Assembly (NCBI GenBank): GCA_964610765.1
Contig: CAZSWS010000097.1
Span: 1 to 8,616 of the forward strand
Length of the DNA stretch: 8,616 bases
Source of the DNA: CAZSWS01 sp964610765
GTDB taxonomy: Bacteria > Bacteroidota > Bacteroidia > Bacteroidales > Tannerellaceae
Direction: 5' to 3'
In this document: positions 1 to 8,001 of the stretch, piece by piece
Position numbering within the stretch: position 1 is the stretch's first letter
Layout of the letters: every line of letters starts with the position of its first letter
Notes under the pieces: generated by a model
What the model saw: only the letters and a program-made list of their open reading frames with translations
Told to the model about the DNA's origin: nothing
Databases searched by the model: none
Translations under genes and position numbers: made by a program

Positions 1-69
1 GTGGAAGTATGTAAGGCGATTTAGTAGCCCGTGTAAAGTGTTTTAGTGTAATGGGTAGATAGAGTTAGT

Positions 70-157
70 CTTTTGACGGCTGTGAGAAGCTCTTTTGACG
101 AATGTAAGAAGAGCTTTTGACACGGGTTGAAAGCTCGTCTTACGAGTGTTGAAAGGT
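70..157. repeat. Degenerate 22-bp direct repeat array, four units
   Basis: The core CTTTTGAC occurs at 70-77, 92-99 and 114-121, exactly 22 bp apart. A fourth, diverged unit starts in phase at 136. Units run 70-91, 92-113, 114-135 and 136-157. Besides the core, each unit keeps a GT at its positions 13-14 and a purine-rich GA-AAG-like stretch near its end. Weaker resemblance continues to the left (about 25-69, with GTGTAAAG and TTTTAG pieces) but out of exact phase. Because 22 is not a multiple of three and stops interrupt all + frames, the array is not a coding repeat. The period is close to two helical turns, so the cores would sit on nearly the same face of the DNA. It is not a CRISPR array: there are no unique spacers between long identical repeats. 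Function unknown. Confidence 0.65.
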
Positions 158-171
158 TAGTTGGGTGTACT

Positions 172-185
172 CTTTTGTACAAAAG
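172..185. repeat. Perfect 14-bp palindrome CTTTTGTACAAAAG
   Basis: The sequence CTTTTGTACAAAAG equals its own reverse complement across all 14 bases. Its left half begins with CTTTTG, the same six bases that open the CTTTTGAC core of the adjacent 22-bp repeats. With no loop it is unlikely to act as a terminator; a dimeric protein could bind it, but no regulator is known. It lies about 180 bp upstream of mfd. Confidence 0.5.
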
Positions 186-310
186 GCTAGGGAGTTGTGA
201 AAAAATGGGTATAGATAACGCATGTCCTCGTAGTTGTGAGGAGTGTTTATCACAGGACTAAAAAAGATTAGATGGTTAGTGATGATTTTTCGTAAACAGA
301 GGAGATACAC

Positions 311-342
311 TTCGTTGGCTTGGCTGTTTTGTCGTATCTTTG
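311..342 (+). promoter_or_regulatory. Probable Bacteroidetes-type promoter for mfd
   Basis: TATCTTTG at 335-342 matches the Bacteroidetes primary sigma -7 consensus TAnnTTTG at every fixed position. The -33 element is weaker: TTCG at 311-314 gives a 20-bp spacer, in the usual range, while TTGG at 315-318 gives 16 bp, which is short. Transcription would start around 347-351, leaving only a handful of bases before a start at TTG 355 and roughly 17 before TTG 367. This promoter probably drives mfd and the two closely spaced genes behind it. Inferred from consensus only. Confidence 0.5.
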
Positions 343-366
343 CATGCTTTTTAATTGCATGGAGAA

Positions 367-3300
367 TTGAAAATACAAGAACTATTACAGATTTATGCTA
401 CGCATCCATCTGTGTCGGTAGTGCAGTCTCTTTTAAAAGATAAAGAGGCTGCCAATCTATATACAGCCGGACTGGTGGGTTCGGCAAAGGCGGTGTTGAT
501 AGCTGCTGTTTATGAGCGCTTGCATACGCCTGTGGTTTGTGTGTTGAATGATATGGAGTCGGCGGGTTATTTCTATAACGATTTGACTCAACTGATGGAA
601 GCGGCAGATGTTTGTTTTTTCCCATCGGCTTATCATCGGCATATAAAGTATGGGCATATAGATGCCGGTAGTGAAATATTGCGGACAGAGGTGTTAGGCA
701 AACTGCAAGACCCCGAATCTAGGTTTATAATGGTTACCTATCCGGATGCATTGGCGGAAAAAGTTATAGCCAAAGAGGTGCTGAAAGAACAAACATTACG
801 TATCAATAAGTCGGAGCAGCTGGATAGTCTCTTTGTCTCAGATGTGTTGGATACGTATGGTTTTGAACGTACAGACTATGTATATGAGCCTGGGCAGTAT
901 GCTGTAAGAGGTAGTATAATTGACATCTTCTCTTATTCGTGTGAGTACCCCTACCGGTTGGATTTTTTCGGAAATGAAGTGGAGTCTATTCGTACTTTTG
1001 ATGTAGAAACGCAGCTTTCGGTTGAACAGTTAGATAAAGTCTTTATTGTTCCTCGCCTTACATCCTCTTCCTTCTCATCACGCTCGGTCTTGGAAGAACT
1101 TTCAGATAGCTCGATTTTTGCATATGAAGATTTGAGTTGGTGTTACGAGCGAATCCATAGTTTATGGGAGGACACACCCATTGTTGGAGATGAAGAGTCG
1201 TTTGGCAGTCAAGAACAAATGCGCTCTAAATTGCTTCCGGCAGATGTTCTTAGGAAGGAAGCAGAGAGATTTCAAAAGATACATTTTAGTTCTAAGCCTA
1301 AAGAAGCAAGTGGCACGCTTATTGAATTTCAGACTAGTCCCCAACCGCTGTATCATAAAAACTTTGATTTGATTAGTGCCTCTTTTACTGATTTTATAGA
1401 GCGGGGATATCGCATATATATAATGAGTGCTGTGGAGAAGCAAGCGTCTCGTATTGCAGCGATATTTAAGGATAGAGGAGAGCAAATAGCGTTTACGGCG
1501 GTCAGTAAGACTTTGCACGAGGGCTTTTCGGATGAAAAACTAAAGGTTTGTTTTTTTACTGACCATCAGATATTCAACCGTTTTCATAAGTTTAGTCTGC
1601 GAAGTGATAAGGCGCGGAGTGGCAAGTTGTCATTATCTATCAAAGAGCTCAAGCAGTTTACGAAAGGTGATTTTATTGTACATATTGACCATGGAGTAGG
1701 GCAGTTTGACGGATTGATACGCACGGAAGTCAATGGAAACATACAAGAGGCGGTCAAGTTGCTTTATAAGAATGGAGATATTCTGATTGTCAGTATCCAT
1801 GCATTGCACAAACTGTCCAAGTATAAAGGAAAAGATAATGATGCTCCGGCATTGAATAAGTTAGGTACGGGTGCTTGGGAGAAAATCAAAAACCGGACAA
1901 AGAAAAAAGTCAAGGATATAGCTCGTGAACTTATCGTTTTATATTCGCAGCGCAAAAAGGAGAAGGGCTTTGCATTTAGCACAGACAACTTTATGCAAGA
2001 AGAGTTGGAAGCTAGTTTTATTTATGAAGATACGCCCGATCAGGAGAAAGCAACCACTGCTGTAAAAGCAGATATGGAGAAGGAGCATCCGATGGATCGA
2101 CTGATTTGTGGTGATGTAGGATTTGGTAAGACGGAGATAGCTATTCGTGCGGCATTCAAGGCTGTTTCTGACAATAAGCAAGTGGCGGTACTGGTACCGA
2201 CTACGATATTGGCTTTTCAGCATTTCCAAACGTTTAGCGAACGGCTGAAGGATTTTCCTTGCAACATCGATTATATCAGCAGGGCACGTTCAACGAAAGA
2301 TGCGAAAAGTATTAAAGAGCGTTTAGAGTCCGGTCAATTGGATATATTAATAGGGACACACCGTATCGTAAGCAAAGACATTATTTTTAAAGACTTAGGA
2401 TTGTTGATTATTGATGAGGAGCAGAAGTTTGGCGTTTCCGTAAAAGAAAAGTTACGCCAAATGAAAGTCAATGTAGACACGTTGACTATGACAGCAACTC
2501 CCATCCCACGTACCTTACAATTCTCTTTGATGGGAGCGCGTGATTTGAGTAATATTGCCACTCCTCCGCCTAATCGATACCCGGTGCAGACAGAAGTAGA
2601 GCGGTTTAATGCAGATATAATTCGTGAAGCCATTAACTTTGAGATGAGTCGTAGTGGTCAGGTGTTTTTTATCAACAATCGTATTCAAAATATCTATGAA
2701 ATTGAAGCACTTATCAAGCGTGAAATACCTGATGCACGTATTGCGGTGGGACATGGACAAATGGATCCGGCTAAGTTGGAACAGACGATACTGGACTTTG
2801 TGAACTATGACTATGATGTGCTGATTGCAACCAGTATCATTGAGAATGGTCTGGATGTGCCCAATGCAAACACCATTATTGTAAATAATGCACATCATTT
2901 TGGACTGGCAGAACTGCATCAGCTGCGTGGTCGAGTGGGGCGGAGCAATCGAAAAGCTTTTTGCTACCTGTTATCTCCACCCTTATCAACCTTATCGGTC
3001 GAATCAAGGCGACGCTTGCAGGCGATAGAAAGTTTTTCTGAATTGGGAAGCGGTATCCATATTGCTATGCAAGACTTGGACATTCGTGGAGCCGGAAATA
3101 TATTAGGAGCTGAGCAAAGTGGTTTTATAGCTGATGTGGGCTATGAGGCTTATCAGAAAATCCTGGTTGAAGCAGTAGATGAGTTGAAGGTGGAAGAGTT
3201 TGCAGAGCTATATGCAGGTTCTGAAGCAAAAGAAGAGGCGGTCGATTATGTGCGTGAAACGTTTATTGAAAGTGATTTGGAACTCATGTTTCCACCTACC

Positions 3301-3720
3301 TATATTCCGAATGACTCTGAAAGAGTGAGCGTGTATCGTGAGTTAGATTCCATTGAGAATGAACAGCAACTGGCTGTATTCATAGCTGAGTTGACTGACC
3401 GTTTTGGAAAAATACCTGCGGAAGGACAAGAGTTGATTTATGTAGTTCGCTTACGTTGGTTGGGTAAAAAACTAGGTATAGAAAAAATAACGCTTAAGCA
3501 AGGTAAGATGTGGATGCATTTGATTAGTAATACTGAAAGCCTTTACTTTCAAAGCCGTGCTTTTGGTAAGCTGATAGCGTATATTCAAAAATATCCAAAG
3601 CAATGTGATTTACGTCAAAGGGATGAAAAGCGTAGTATGATTGTTAAGGATGTGGCTTCAGTAGAGACAGCTTATCATATTCTTGAGGAAATAAACAGAA
3701 TGACTGTCATGGACGATTAA
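367..3720 (+). CDS. mfd: Transcription-repair coupling factor Mfd
   Basis: Mfd is a cytoplasmic ATP-dependent DNA translocase that binds stalled RNA polymerase, pushes it off the template and recruits UvrA for strand-specific excision repair. The domain order is complete. The N-terminal UvrB-like module has GQYAVRG near 176-182 and an FFGNEVESIR stretch near 200. The RNA-polymerase-interacting (CarD-like) domain starts at FTKGDFIVHIDHG near 431. The SF2 motor has Walker A GDVGFGKTE at 582-590, DEEQ at 683-686, TMTATPIPR at 707-715 and QLRGRVGR at 852-859. The translocation (TRG) motif lies about 881-918, and a C-terminal autoinhibitory domain from about 975. Length (1117 aa) is normal; E. coli Mfd is about 1148. 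The start is uncertain. TTG at 367 gives MKIQELLQIYATHP, the usual beginning of the family; TTG at 355 adds four residues and would nearly abut the predicted transcript start. The ATG at 359 is out of frame. First gene of a likely three-gene operon. Confidence 0.97.
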   Translation: MKIQELLQIYATHPSVSVVQSLLKDKEAANLYTAGLVGSAKAVLIAAVYERLHTPVVCVLNDMESAGYFYNDLTQLMEAADVCFFPSAYHRHIKYGHIDAGSEILRTEVLGKLQDPESRFIMVTYPDALAEKVIAKEVLKEQTLRINKSEQLDSLFVSDVLDTYGFERTDYVYEPGQYAVRGSIIDIFSYSCEYPYRLDFFGNEVESIRTFDVETQLSVEQLDKVFIVPRLTSSSFSSRSVLEELSDSSIFAYEDLSWCYERIHSLWEDTPIVGDEESFGSQEQMRSKLLPADVLRKEAERFQKIHFSSKPKEASGTLIEFQTSPQPLYHKNFDLISASFTDFIERGYRIYIMSAVEKQASRIAAIFKDRGEQIAFTAVSKTLHEGFSDEKLKVCFFTDHQIFNRFHKFSLRSDKARSGKLSLSIKELKQFTKGDFIVHIDHGVGQFDGLIRTEVNGNIQEAVKLLYKNGDILIVSIHALHKLSKYKGKDNDAPALNKLGTGAWEKIKNRTKKKVKDIARELIVLYSQRKKEKGFAFSTDNFMQEELEASFIYEDTPDQEKATTAVKADMEKEHPMDRLICGDVGFGKTEIAIRAAFKAVSDNKQVAVLVPTTILAFQHFQTFSERLKDFPCNIDYISRARSTKDAKSIKERLESGQLDILIGTHRIVSKDIIFKDLGLLIIDEEQKFGVSVKEKLRQMKVNVDTLTMTATPIPRTLQFSLMGARDLSNIATPPPNRYPVQTEVERFNADIIREAINFEMSRSGQVFFINNRIQNIYEIEALIKREIPDARIAVGHGQMDPAKLEQTILDFVNYDYDVLIATSIIENGLDVPNANTIIVNNAHHFGLAELHQLRGRVGRSNRKAFCYLLSPPLSTLSVESRRRLQAIESFSELGSGIHIAMQDLDIRGAGNILGAEQSGFIADVGYEAYQKILVEAVDELKVEEFAELYAGSEAKEEAVDYVRETFIESDLELMFPPTYIPNDSERVSVYRELDSIENEQQLAVFIAELTDRFGKIPAEGQELIYVVRLRWLGKKLGIEKITLKQGKMWMHLISNTESLYFQSRAFGKLIAYIQKYPKQCDLRQRDEKRSMIVKDVASVETAYHILEEINRMTVMDD

Positions 3721-3740
3721 TGAGGTAAACATAATATATC

Positions 3741-6344
3741 ATGAGATGTAGAATAGTCTTTTTACTATGTGTTGTGCTTCTTACACTTATAGGAACAAAA
3801 GTGCAAGGACAACAACTCGGACAACAAGAGGTGAGCGAAGGATGGAGCTTCAAGCAAGTTCGGGGTACGAATTGGTATCCGGCTACAGTTCCGGGCGTGA
3901 TTCATACCGATTTGATCGACAATGAAATCATTGAAGATCCTTTCTTTCGTCTGAATGAACGAGGCGTACAGTGGATTGATAAAGAAAACTGGGATTATAA
4001 GACAACACTTTATGTGTCTGAGGCAGTTCGGAAGAAAGATAATATTGAGCTGTATTTTACAGGATTGGATACGTATGCCGATGTGTTTTTAAATGATAGT
4101 CTGATACTGAAAGCCAACAATATGTTTCGTGAATGGCGGGTGGATGTAAAGACCTTATTAAAAGACGATGCGAATGAATTACGCGTTCGTTTTTATTCTC
4201 CTTTCCCAATTGATATTCCCAAATTTGATGCACTACCGTTTACCTATGATGCCGGTAATGATCAGTCAGAAAACGGAGGCGTTTTTGATAAGAAAATAAG
4301 TGTGTTTATTCGCAAAGCGGGCTACCATTTTGGCTGGGATTGGGGACCACGTTTGGTGACATGCGGTATTTGGCGTCCCATCTATTTACAAGGATGGAAC
4401 AATGTCCGGCTGGATAATATACAATACATCCAATCGAATGTAAGTGAAAAGAAAGCAGATATACAAGCTATTGCTGAGGTGATGGCTGACCGAGAAGGAG
4501 AAGCGGAGCTGACTTTGCAGGTGGAAGGGCTTACGCAAGTATGGACAAAAAAGGCTCAAGTAAAGAAAGGTTTAAACCGTATAGCGACAAAGCTGACTAT
4601 AGATAAGCCTCGTCTTTGGTGGTGTAACGGCTTAGGTGATCCGCATTTGTATACTTTCAAAGCAACGGTGGGTATGCATGGTGATACAGATGGTCGAACC
4701 GATCGTTTAGGCATTCGTGATGTGCAGGTGATTCGTGACAAGGATGAAGCCGGAACATCTTTTTATTTTCGGTTGAATGGTGTGAATGTGTTTGCCAAAG
4801 GAGCAAATTATATACCTCAAGACAACTTTATTCCGCGTGTGACTCCTGAAAAGTATGAAAAAACAATTTTGGATGCCGTTCATGCCAATATGAATATGCT
4901 GCGTATTTGGGGTGGAGGATTTTATGAAAATAAAATATTCTATGATTTATGTGACGAATACGGAATCATGGTGTGGCAAGACTTTATGTTTGGGTGTAGC
5001 CTATATCCTGCTGAGGGTGAGTTGCTGGAAAATATCCGTCAAGAAGCAATTGATAATGTGAAACGCCTGCGAAACCATCCGTCTATTGTGATTTGGTGTG
5101 GAAACAATGAAAATCAAACGGCTTGGTATAACTGGGGTTGGAAGCAACGTTACGAAAGGATGGGGAAAGAAATTGGTGAAACTGTATGGAGGCAGCTTTA
5201 TGACCAGTATTTTGTGGTATTGCCCGAAGTTGTTGAGGCGTATGATCCAACGCGCTTCTATTGGCCTTCTTCGCCTTTTAATGGTGATCCGTATAAAAAA
5301 ATAGAGAGCGGACTACCTAATTGGAATCCCAATGGAGATGCGCATTACTGGGGGGTATGGCACGGAAGAGATTCGATAAGCAATTATAATGTGATTAAGG
5401 CACGGTTCTTTTCTGAATATGGATTCCAGTCGTTCCCTGAATATCAATCCGTATTAAAATATGCACCGGAGAAGCGAGACCACGACATTTATTCAGAGGT
5501 GATGATGGCTCATCAACGTGGAGGAAGTCATGCGAATGGTTTGATTGAGTGGTATTTGCTCAAAGAATACAGACAGCCAAAAGATTTTCAGAATTTTCTC
5601 TATATGGGACAGCTTTTACAAGGGGATGCTATTAAGACGGCTATTGAAGCACATCGTCGGGATATGCCCTATTGCATGGGAACATTGTATTGGCAACATA
5701 ATGACTGTTGGCCGGTAGCTTCATGGTCAAGCCGTGATTATTACGGCAGATGGAAGGCACAGCATTATTTTGCTCGAAAAGCATTTGAAGATATTTTAGT
5801 TTCTCCGATACGAGAAGAAGAACAGTTGAATGTGTATGTTGTTTCTGACCGATTAAAAGCCGTGAAAGGTAGACTCGATATTCGTGTGATGGATTTAACA
5901 GGGCAAGTGGTTTATTCCAGTCATAAGCAAGTTACGATTCCTGCTAATGCCAGTAAGAAACAATTTGCAGTGGATGTATCTACTGCGCTGGGTGGGAGAG
6001 GATTGAATGAGGTATTTGTGCATGCCCGTTTTATTGAAAAAAGCAAAGGAGACAAGACTTATAGTAATAATTACTTTTTTACGAGATATAAAGAAGTTGA
6101 CTTTCCGAAAGCTGTTGTAAAGGCTGCTTCAATTCAAGTAGAAAACGGATATCAAGTGACTTTAGAAAGTGACACTTTTGCCCGGGGAGTGTTCTTAAGT
6201 ATTGAGGGATTAGAGAACTTCTTTTCAGACAATTACTTTGATTTGTTGCCGGGAGAGTCGAAAGTGATACATGTATTAACGTCAATAGATAAGAAGACTT
6301 TTGATGAACAGTTGAAAATAGAAACCATCAGTGATGCGTATTGA
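3741..6344 (+). CDS. Exported GH2-family beta-mannosidase
   Basis: Predicted exo-acting beta-mannosidase that removes terminal beta-linked mannose from manno-oligosaccharides or N-glycan cores, probably in the periplasm. Residues 1-23 form a signal peptide (Arg-containing start, long hydrophobic core, cleavage likely VQG|QQ); there is no lipobox. A GH2 sugar-binding jelly roll covers about 30-220, ending with HFGWDWGPRL (196-205), typical of beta-mannosidases. An Ig-like domain follows (about 221-335), then the TIM barrel (about 340-690) and C-terminal beta domains. The acid/base is Glu457 in WCGNNE and the nucleophile Glu559 in SEYGFQS. GGGFYE (391-396) and WQHNDCWP (651-658) fit the substrate pocket. 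Length (867 aa) is close to characterised Bacteroides enzymes of this type. It starts 20 bp after mfd, with no obvious promoter and only a weak AGGT upstream. No SusC/SusD partners are present. Family assignment is firm; the exact substrate is inferred. Confidence 0.93.
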   Translation: MRCRIVFLLCVVLLTLIGTKVQGQQLGQQEVSEGWSFKQVRGTNWYPATVPGVIHTDLIDNEIIEDPFFRLNERGVQWIDKENWDYKTTLYVSEAVRKKDNIELYFTGLDTYADVFLNDSLILKANNMFREWRVDVKTLLKDDANELRVRFYSPFPIDIPKFDALPFTYDAGNDQSENGGVFDKKISVFIRKAGYHFGWDWGPRLVTCGIWRPIYLQGWNNVRLDNIQYIQSNVSEKKADIQAIAEVMADREGEAELTLQVEGLTQVWTKKAQVKKGLNRIATKLTIDKPRLWWCNGLGDPHLYTFKATVGMHGDTDGRTDRLGIRDVQVIRDKDEAGTSFYFRLNGVNVFAKGANYIPQDNFIPRVTPEKYEKTILDAVHANMNMLRIWGGGFYENKIFYDLCDEYGIMVWQDFMFGCSLYPAEGELLENIRQEAIDNVKRLRNHPSIVIWCGNNENQTAWYNWGWKQRYERMGKEIGETVWRQLYDQYFVVLPEVVEAYDPTRFYWPSSPFNGDPYKKIESGLPNWNPNGDAHYWGVWHGRDSISNYNVIKARFFSEYGFQSFPEYQSVLKYAPEKRDHDIYSEVMMAHQRGGSHANGLIEWYLLKEYRQPKDFQNFLYMGQLLQGDAIKTAIEAHRRDMPYCMGTLYWQHNDCWPVASWSSRDYYGRWKAQHYFARKAFEDILVSPIREEEQLNVYVVSDRLKAVKGRLDIRVMDLTGQVVYSSHKQVTIPANASKKQFAVDVSTALGGRGLNEVFVHARFIEKSKGDKTYSNNYFFTRYKEVDFPKAVVKAASIQVENGYQVTLESDTFARGVFLSIEGLENFFSDNYFDLLPGESKVIHVLTSIDKKTFDEQLKIETISDAY

Positions 6345-6366
6345 TGATTATAAATTGATAAGATAG

Positions 6367-7866
6367 ATGACTAGAGAGTATTGGAATAGGGCGTTGCTAT
6401 TGTTGGGGTTATGTGTTTTATCTACGTGTATTTATGCATTGTCAGTTGATCCTCCGAAACAAGAAGTGCGTGCCGTATGGCTAAGTACGATTTATGGTTT
6501 AGACTGGCCGGCAAAACCTGTCTCGGGTGTTCGCACCGTTGAGCATCAAAAACAAGAGCTTATACGGATGTTGGATAAATTGGCTGAAGCCAATTTTAAT
6601 ACCGTTTTTATTCAGACCCGTTTGCGAGGCGATGTGATTTATCGTTCGGTTATTGAGCCCATGTCCAATGTTTTTACAGGAACGTATGATAAATCTCCCG
6701 GCTATGATCCGTTAGCTTATGTAATAGAAGAATGTCATAAGCGAGGAATGGAGTGTCATGCATGGTTGGTGACTTATCCGGTAGGGAATGATAAAATAAT
6801 CAAAGAACAGGGTAAGCGTTCAGTCGTAAAACGCTATCCTAAACTATGTATAAAGCATCAGGGGGAATGGTACATGGACCCCGGTATGCCCGGAACTTCA
6901 GACTATATACTATCCCTGGTTCAGGAAGTGGTTGAGAATTATGATGTGGATGGCGTTCACTTTGATTATGTTCGGTATCCTGAAAATGCAACTCGTTTTA
7001 ATGATAAAACTTCGTATGCTCAATATGGGAAAAAGCAAAATCATTCTGTATGGAGACGGGAAAACATCAATCGGATGATGACTCGAATTTATGATTGGGT
7101 AAAATCAGCAAAACCATGGGTACAAGTAAGTAGTTCGCCTTTGGGAAAGTATTCACGCATACCTCGTGTACCCAACGCCGGATGGACGGCTTATGAAAGT
7201 GTTTACCAAGATGCAGCCTCATGGATGAAAGAGTGCAAACAAGATATGTTGGTTCCGATGATGTATTATACACATGATAATTATTTTCCTTTTGTAGATA
7301 ATTGGACTGAAAATGCGAATGGACGGTTGTTTGTGGCCGGGCTAGGTGCTTATCGGCTTTTAACGGAAGAAGGTGATTGGATGTTGAATGACTTGACAGA
7401 TCAAATAGACTATGCCCGTTACTACGGAGGGGGAGGGGTTGCCTTTTTTCGAGCTAAAAACATTGTTGACAACCTGAAAGGAGTCTATGATGAACTTTGT
7501 GATAACTACTTCAAATATCCGGCACAGTTGCCTCCCATGGCGTGGCTGAATGATTCAGTGCCGTCAGTTCCCGGGCAAGTGTACGTGGAAAGAGTTGGCG
7601 ATGAACTGAAACTAAGCTGGGATGCCCCCCAAGATGATACCTCCGATGCATTGACTTATACTGTTTATTATTCGTATGCCGATTCGATACAAACAACATC
7701 GTCGACAGCTATACTAGCTACCGGTTTGAGAAGCTGCGAAATGTATATTACGCCGCCACAAAAGGAAATGATTTTTTCATTTACAGTAACAGCCTCGTCG
7801 CGTTACCGCATAGAAAGTCCAACCGCTCCTGAAACATTTTATTATCATTCAGATTCAATCCATTGA
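6367..7866 (+). CDS. Exported GHL10 (DUF187) glycosyl hydrolase with C-terminal Fn3-like domain
   Basis: Member of the glycosyl-hydrolase-like 10 family (PF02638 type; relatives include B. subtilis YngK and E. coli DigH/YddW). DigH cleaves glycan strands of peptidoglycan that have lost their stem peptides; whether this protein shares that substrate is unproven. Residues 1-25 form an export signal. LSTC with Cys21 resembles a lipobox but Thr at -1 is poor, so secretion after IYA25 is equally possible. The barrel runs about 32-385: EVRAVWLSTIYGLDWP (33-48), FIQTRLRGD (81-89), CHAWLVTYP (130-138), DGVHFDYVRYP (195-205, Asp200 a likely catalytic or substrate-binding residue) and VPMMYY (296-301). 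Residues about 400-495 look like a fibronectin type III domain (PGQVYVERVGDELKLSWDAP at the first strands). It starts 22 bp after the beta-mannosidase and ends the apparent operon. Confidence 0.88.
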   Translation: MTREYWNRALLLLGLCVLSTCIYALSVDPPKQEVRAVWLSTIYGLDWPAKPVSGVRTVEHQKQELIRMLDKLAEANFNTVFIQTRLRGDVIYRSVIEPMSNVFTGTYDKSPGYDPLAYVIEECHKRGMECHAWLVTYPVGNDKIIKEQGKRSVVKRYPKLCIKHQGEWYMDPGMPGTSDYILSLVQEVVENYDVDGVHFDYVRYPENATRFNDKTSYAQYGKKQNHSVWRRENINRMMTRIYDWVKSAKPWVQVSSSPLGKYSRIPRVPNAGWTAYESVYQDAASWMKECKQDMLVPMMYYTHDNYFPFVDNWTENANGRLFVAGLGAYRLLTEEGDWMLNDLTDQIDYARYYGGGGVAFFRAKNIVDNLKGVYDELCDNYFKYPAQLPPMAWLNDSVPSVPGQVYVERVGDELKLSWDAPQDDTSDALTYTVYYSYADSIQTTSSTAILATGLRSCEMYITPPQKEMIFSFTVTASSRYRIESPTAPETFYYHSDSIH

Positions 7867-8001
7867 TGTCTGGAGTTGGTCGGAGCTATGGTTAGTGGTT
7901 GATAGTGAGATTCTTTTTGATTTATCTTTTTGCGGAGGTTTTTGTGTTGATTGAAGAGCACTTCTTTATGTGTTTCTATCAGTAGAATCAATTGATAAGC
8001 T

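Larger units (their letters stand above)
1..354. other. Gene-free region upstream of mfd
   Basis: No convincing protein or RNA gene is visible here. Every + strand frame is broken by stops early; the only open stretch at the left edge ends with TAG at 44-46 and is too short to assign to an upstream gene. The - strand has one frame open from about 259 to 21, but it has no ATG and its translation is rich in Leu, Ser and Thr without family resemblance. The first 260 bases are markedly G-rich and C-poor on the + strand. The region contains a 22-bp direct repeat array, a 14-bp palindrome and, at its right end, the probable mfd promoter. A weak imperfect hairpin can be drawn between 224 and 258 (GTCC...TGTG with CACAGGAC), but it has no T-tract and no recognised family. 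Confidence 0.6.

Noticed and set aside
70..157. CRISPR array
   Set aside because: The units are 22 bp, contiguous and diverged, with no spacers, and no cas genes are present.
224..258. Imperfect hairpin (GTCC/GGAC and TGTG/CACA) as a terminator or structured RNA
   Set aside because: Short interrupted stems, a large internal bulge and no T-tract on either strand; also competes with an alternative TCCTC/GAGGA stem.
21..259. Open - strand frame through the repeat region
   Set aside because: No ATG, low-complexity Leu/Ser/Thr composition, and the 22-bp repeat is out of step with codons, so selection for a protein is unlikely.
243..443. 66-codon + strand reading frame from a GTG, overlapping the start of mfd
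   Set aside because: It crosses the predicted promoter and overlaps mfd in another frame; the product is unlike any family I recognise and rich in Arg and Ile by accident of frame.
2515..2919. 134-codon - strand frame inside mfd
   Set aside because: It lies wholly within the strongly conserved helicase region of mfd and is a shadow of that coding sequence.
7953..7975. Intrinsic terminator after the GHL10 gene
   Set aside because: The stem is only four base pairs and the following T-run is broken; too weak to annotate as a feature.
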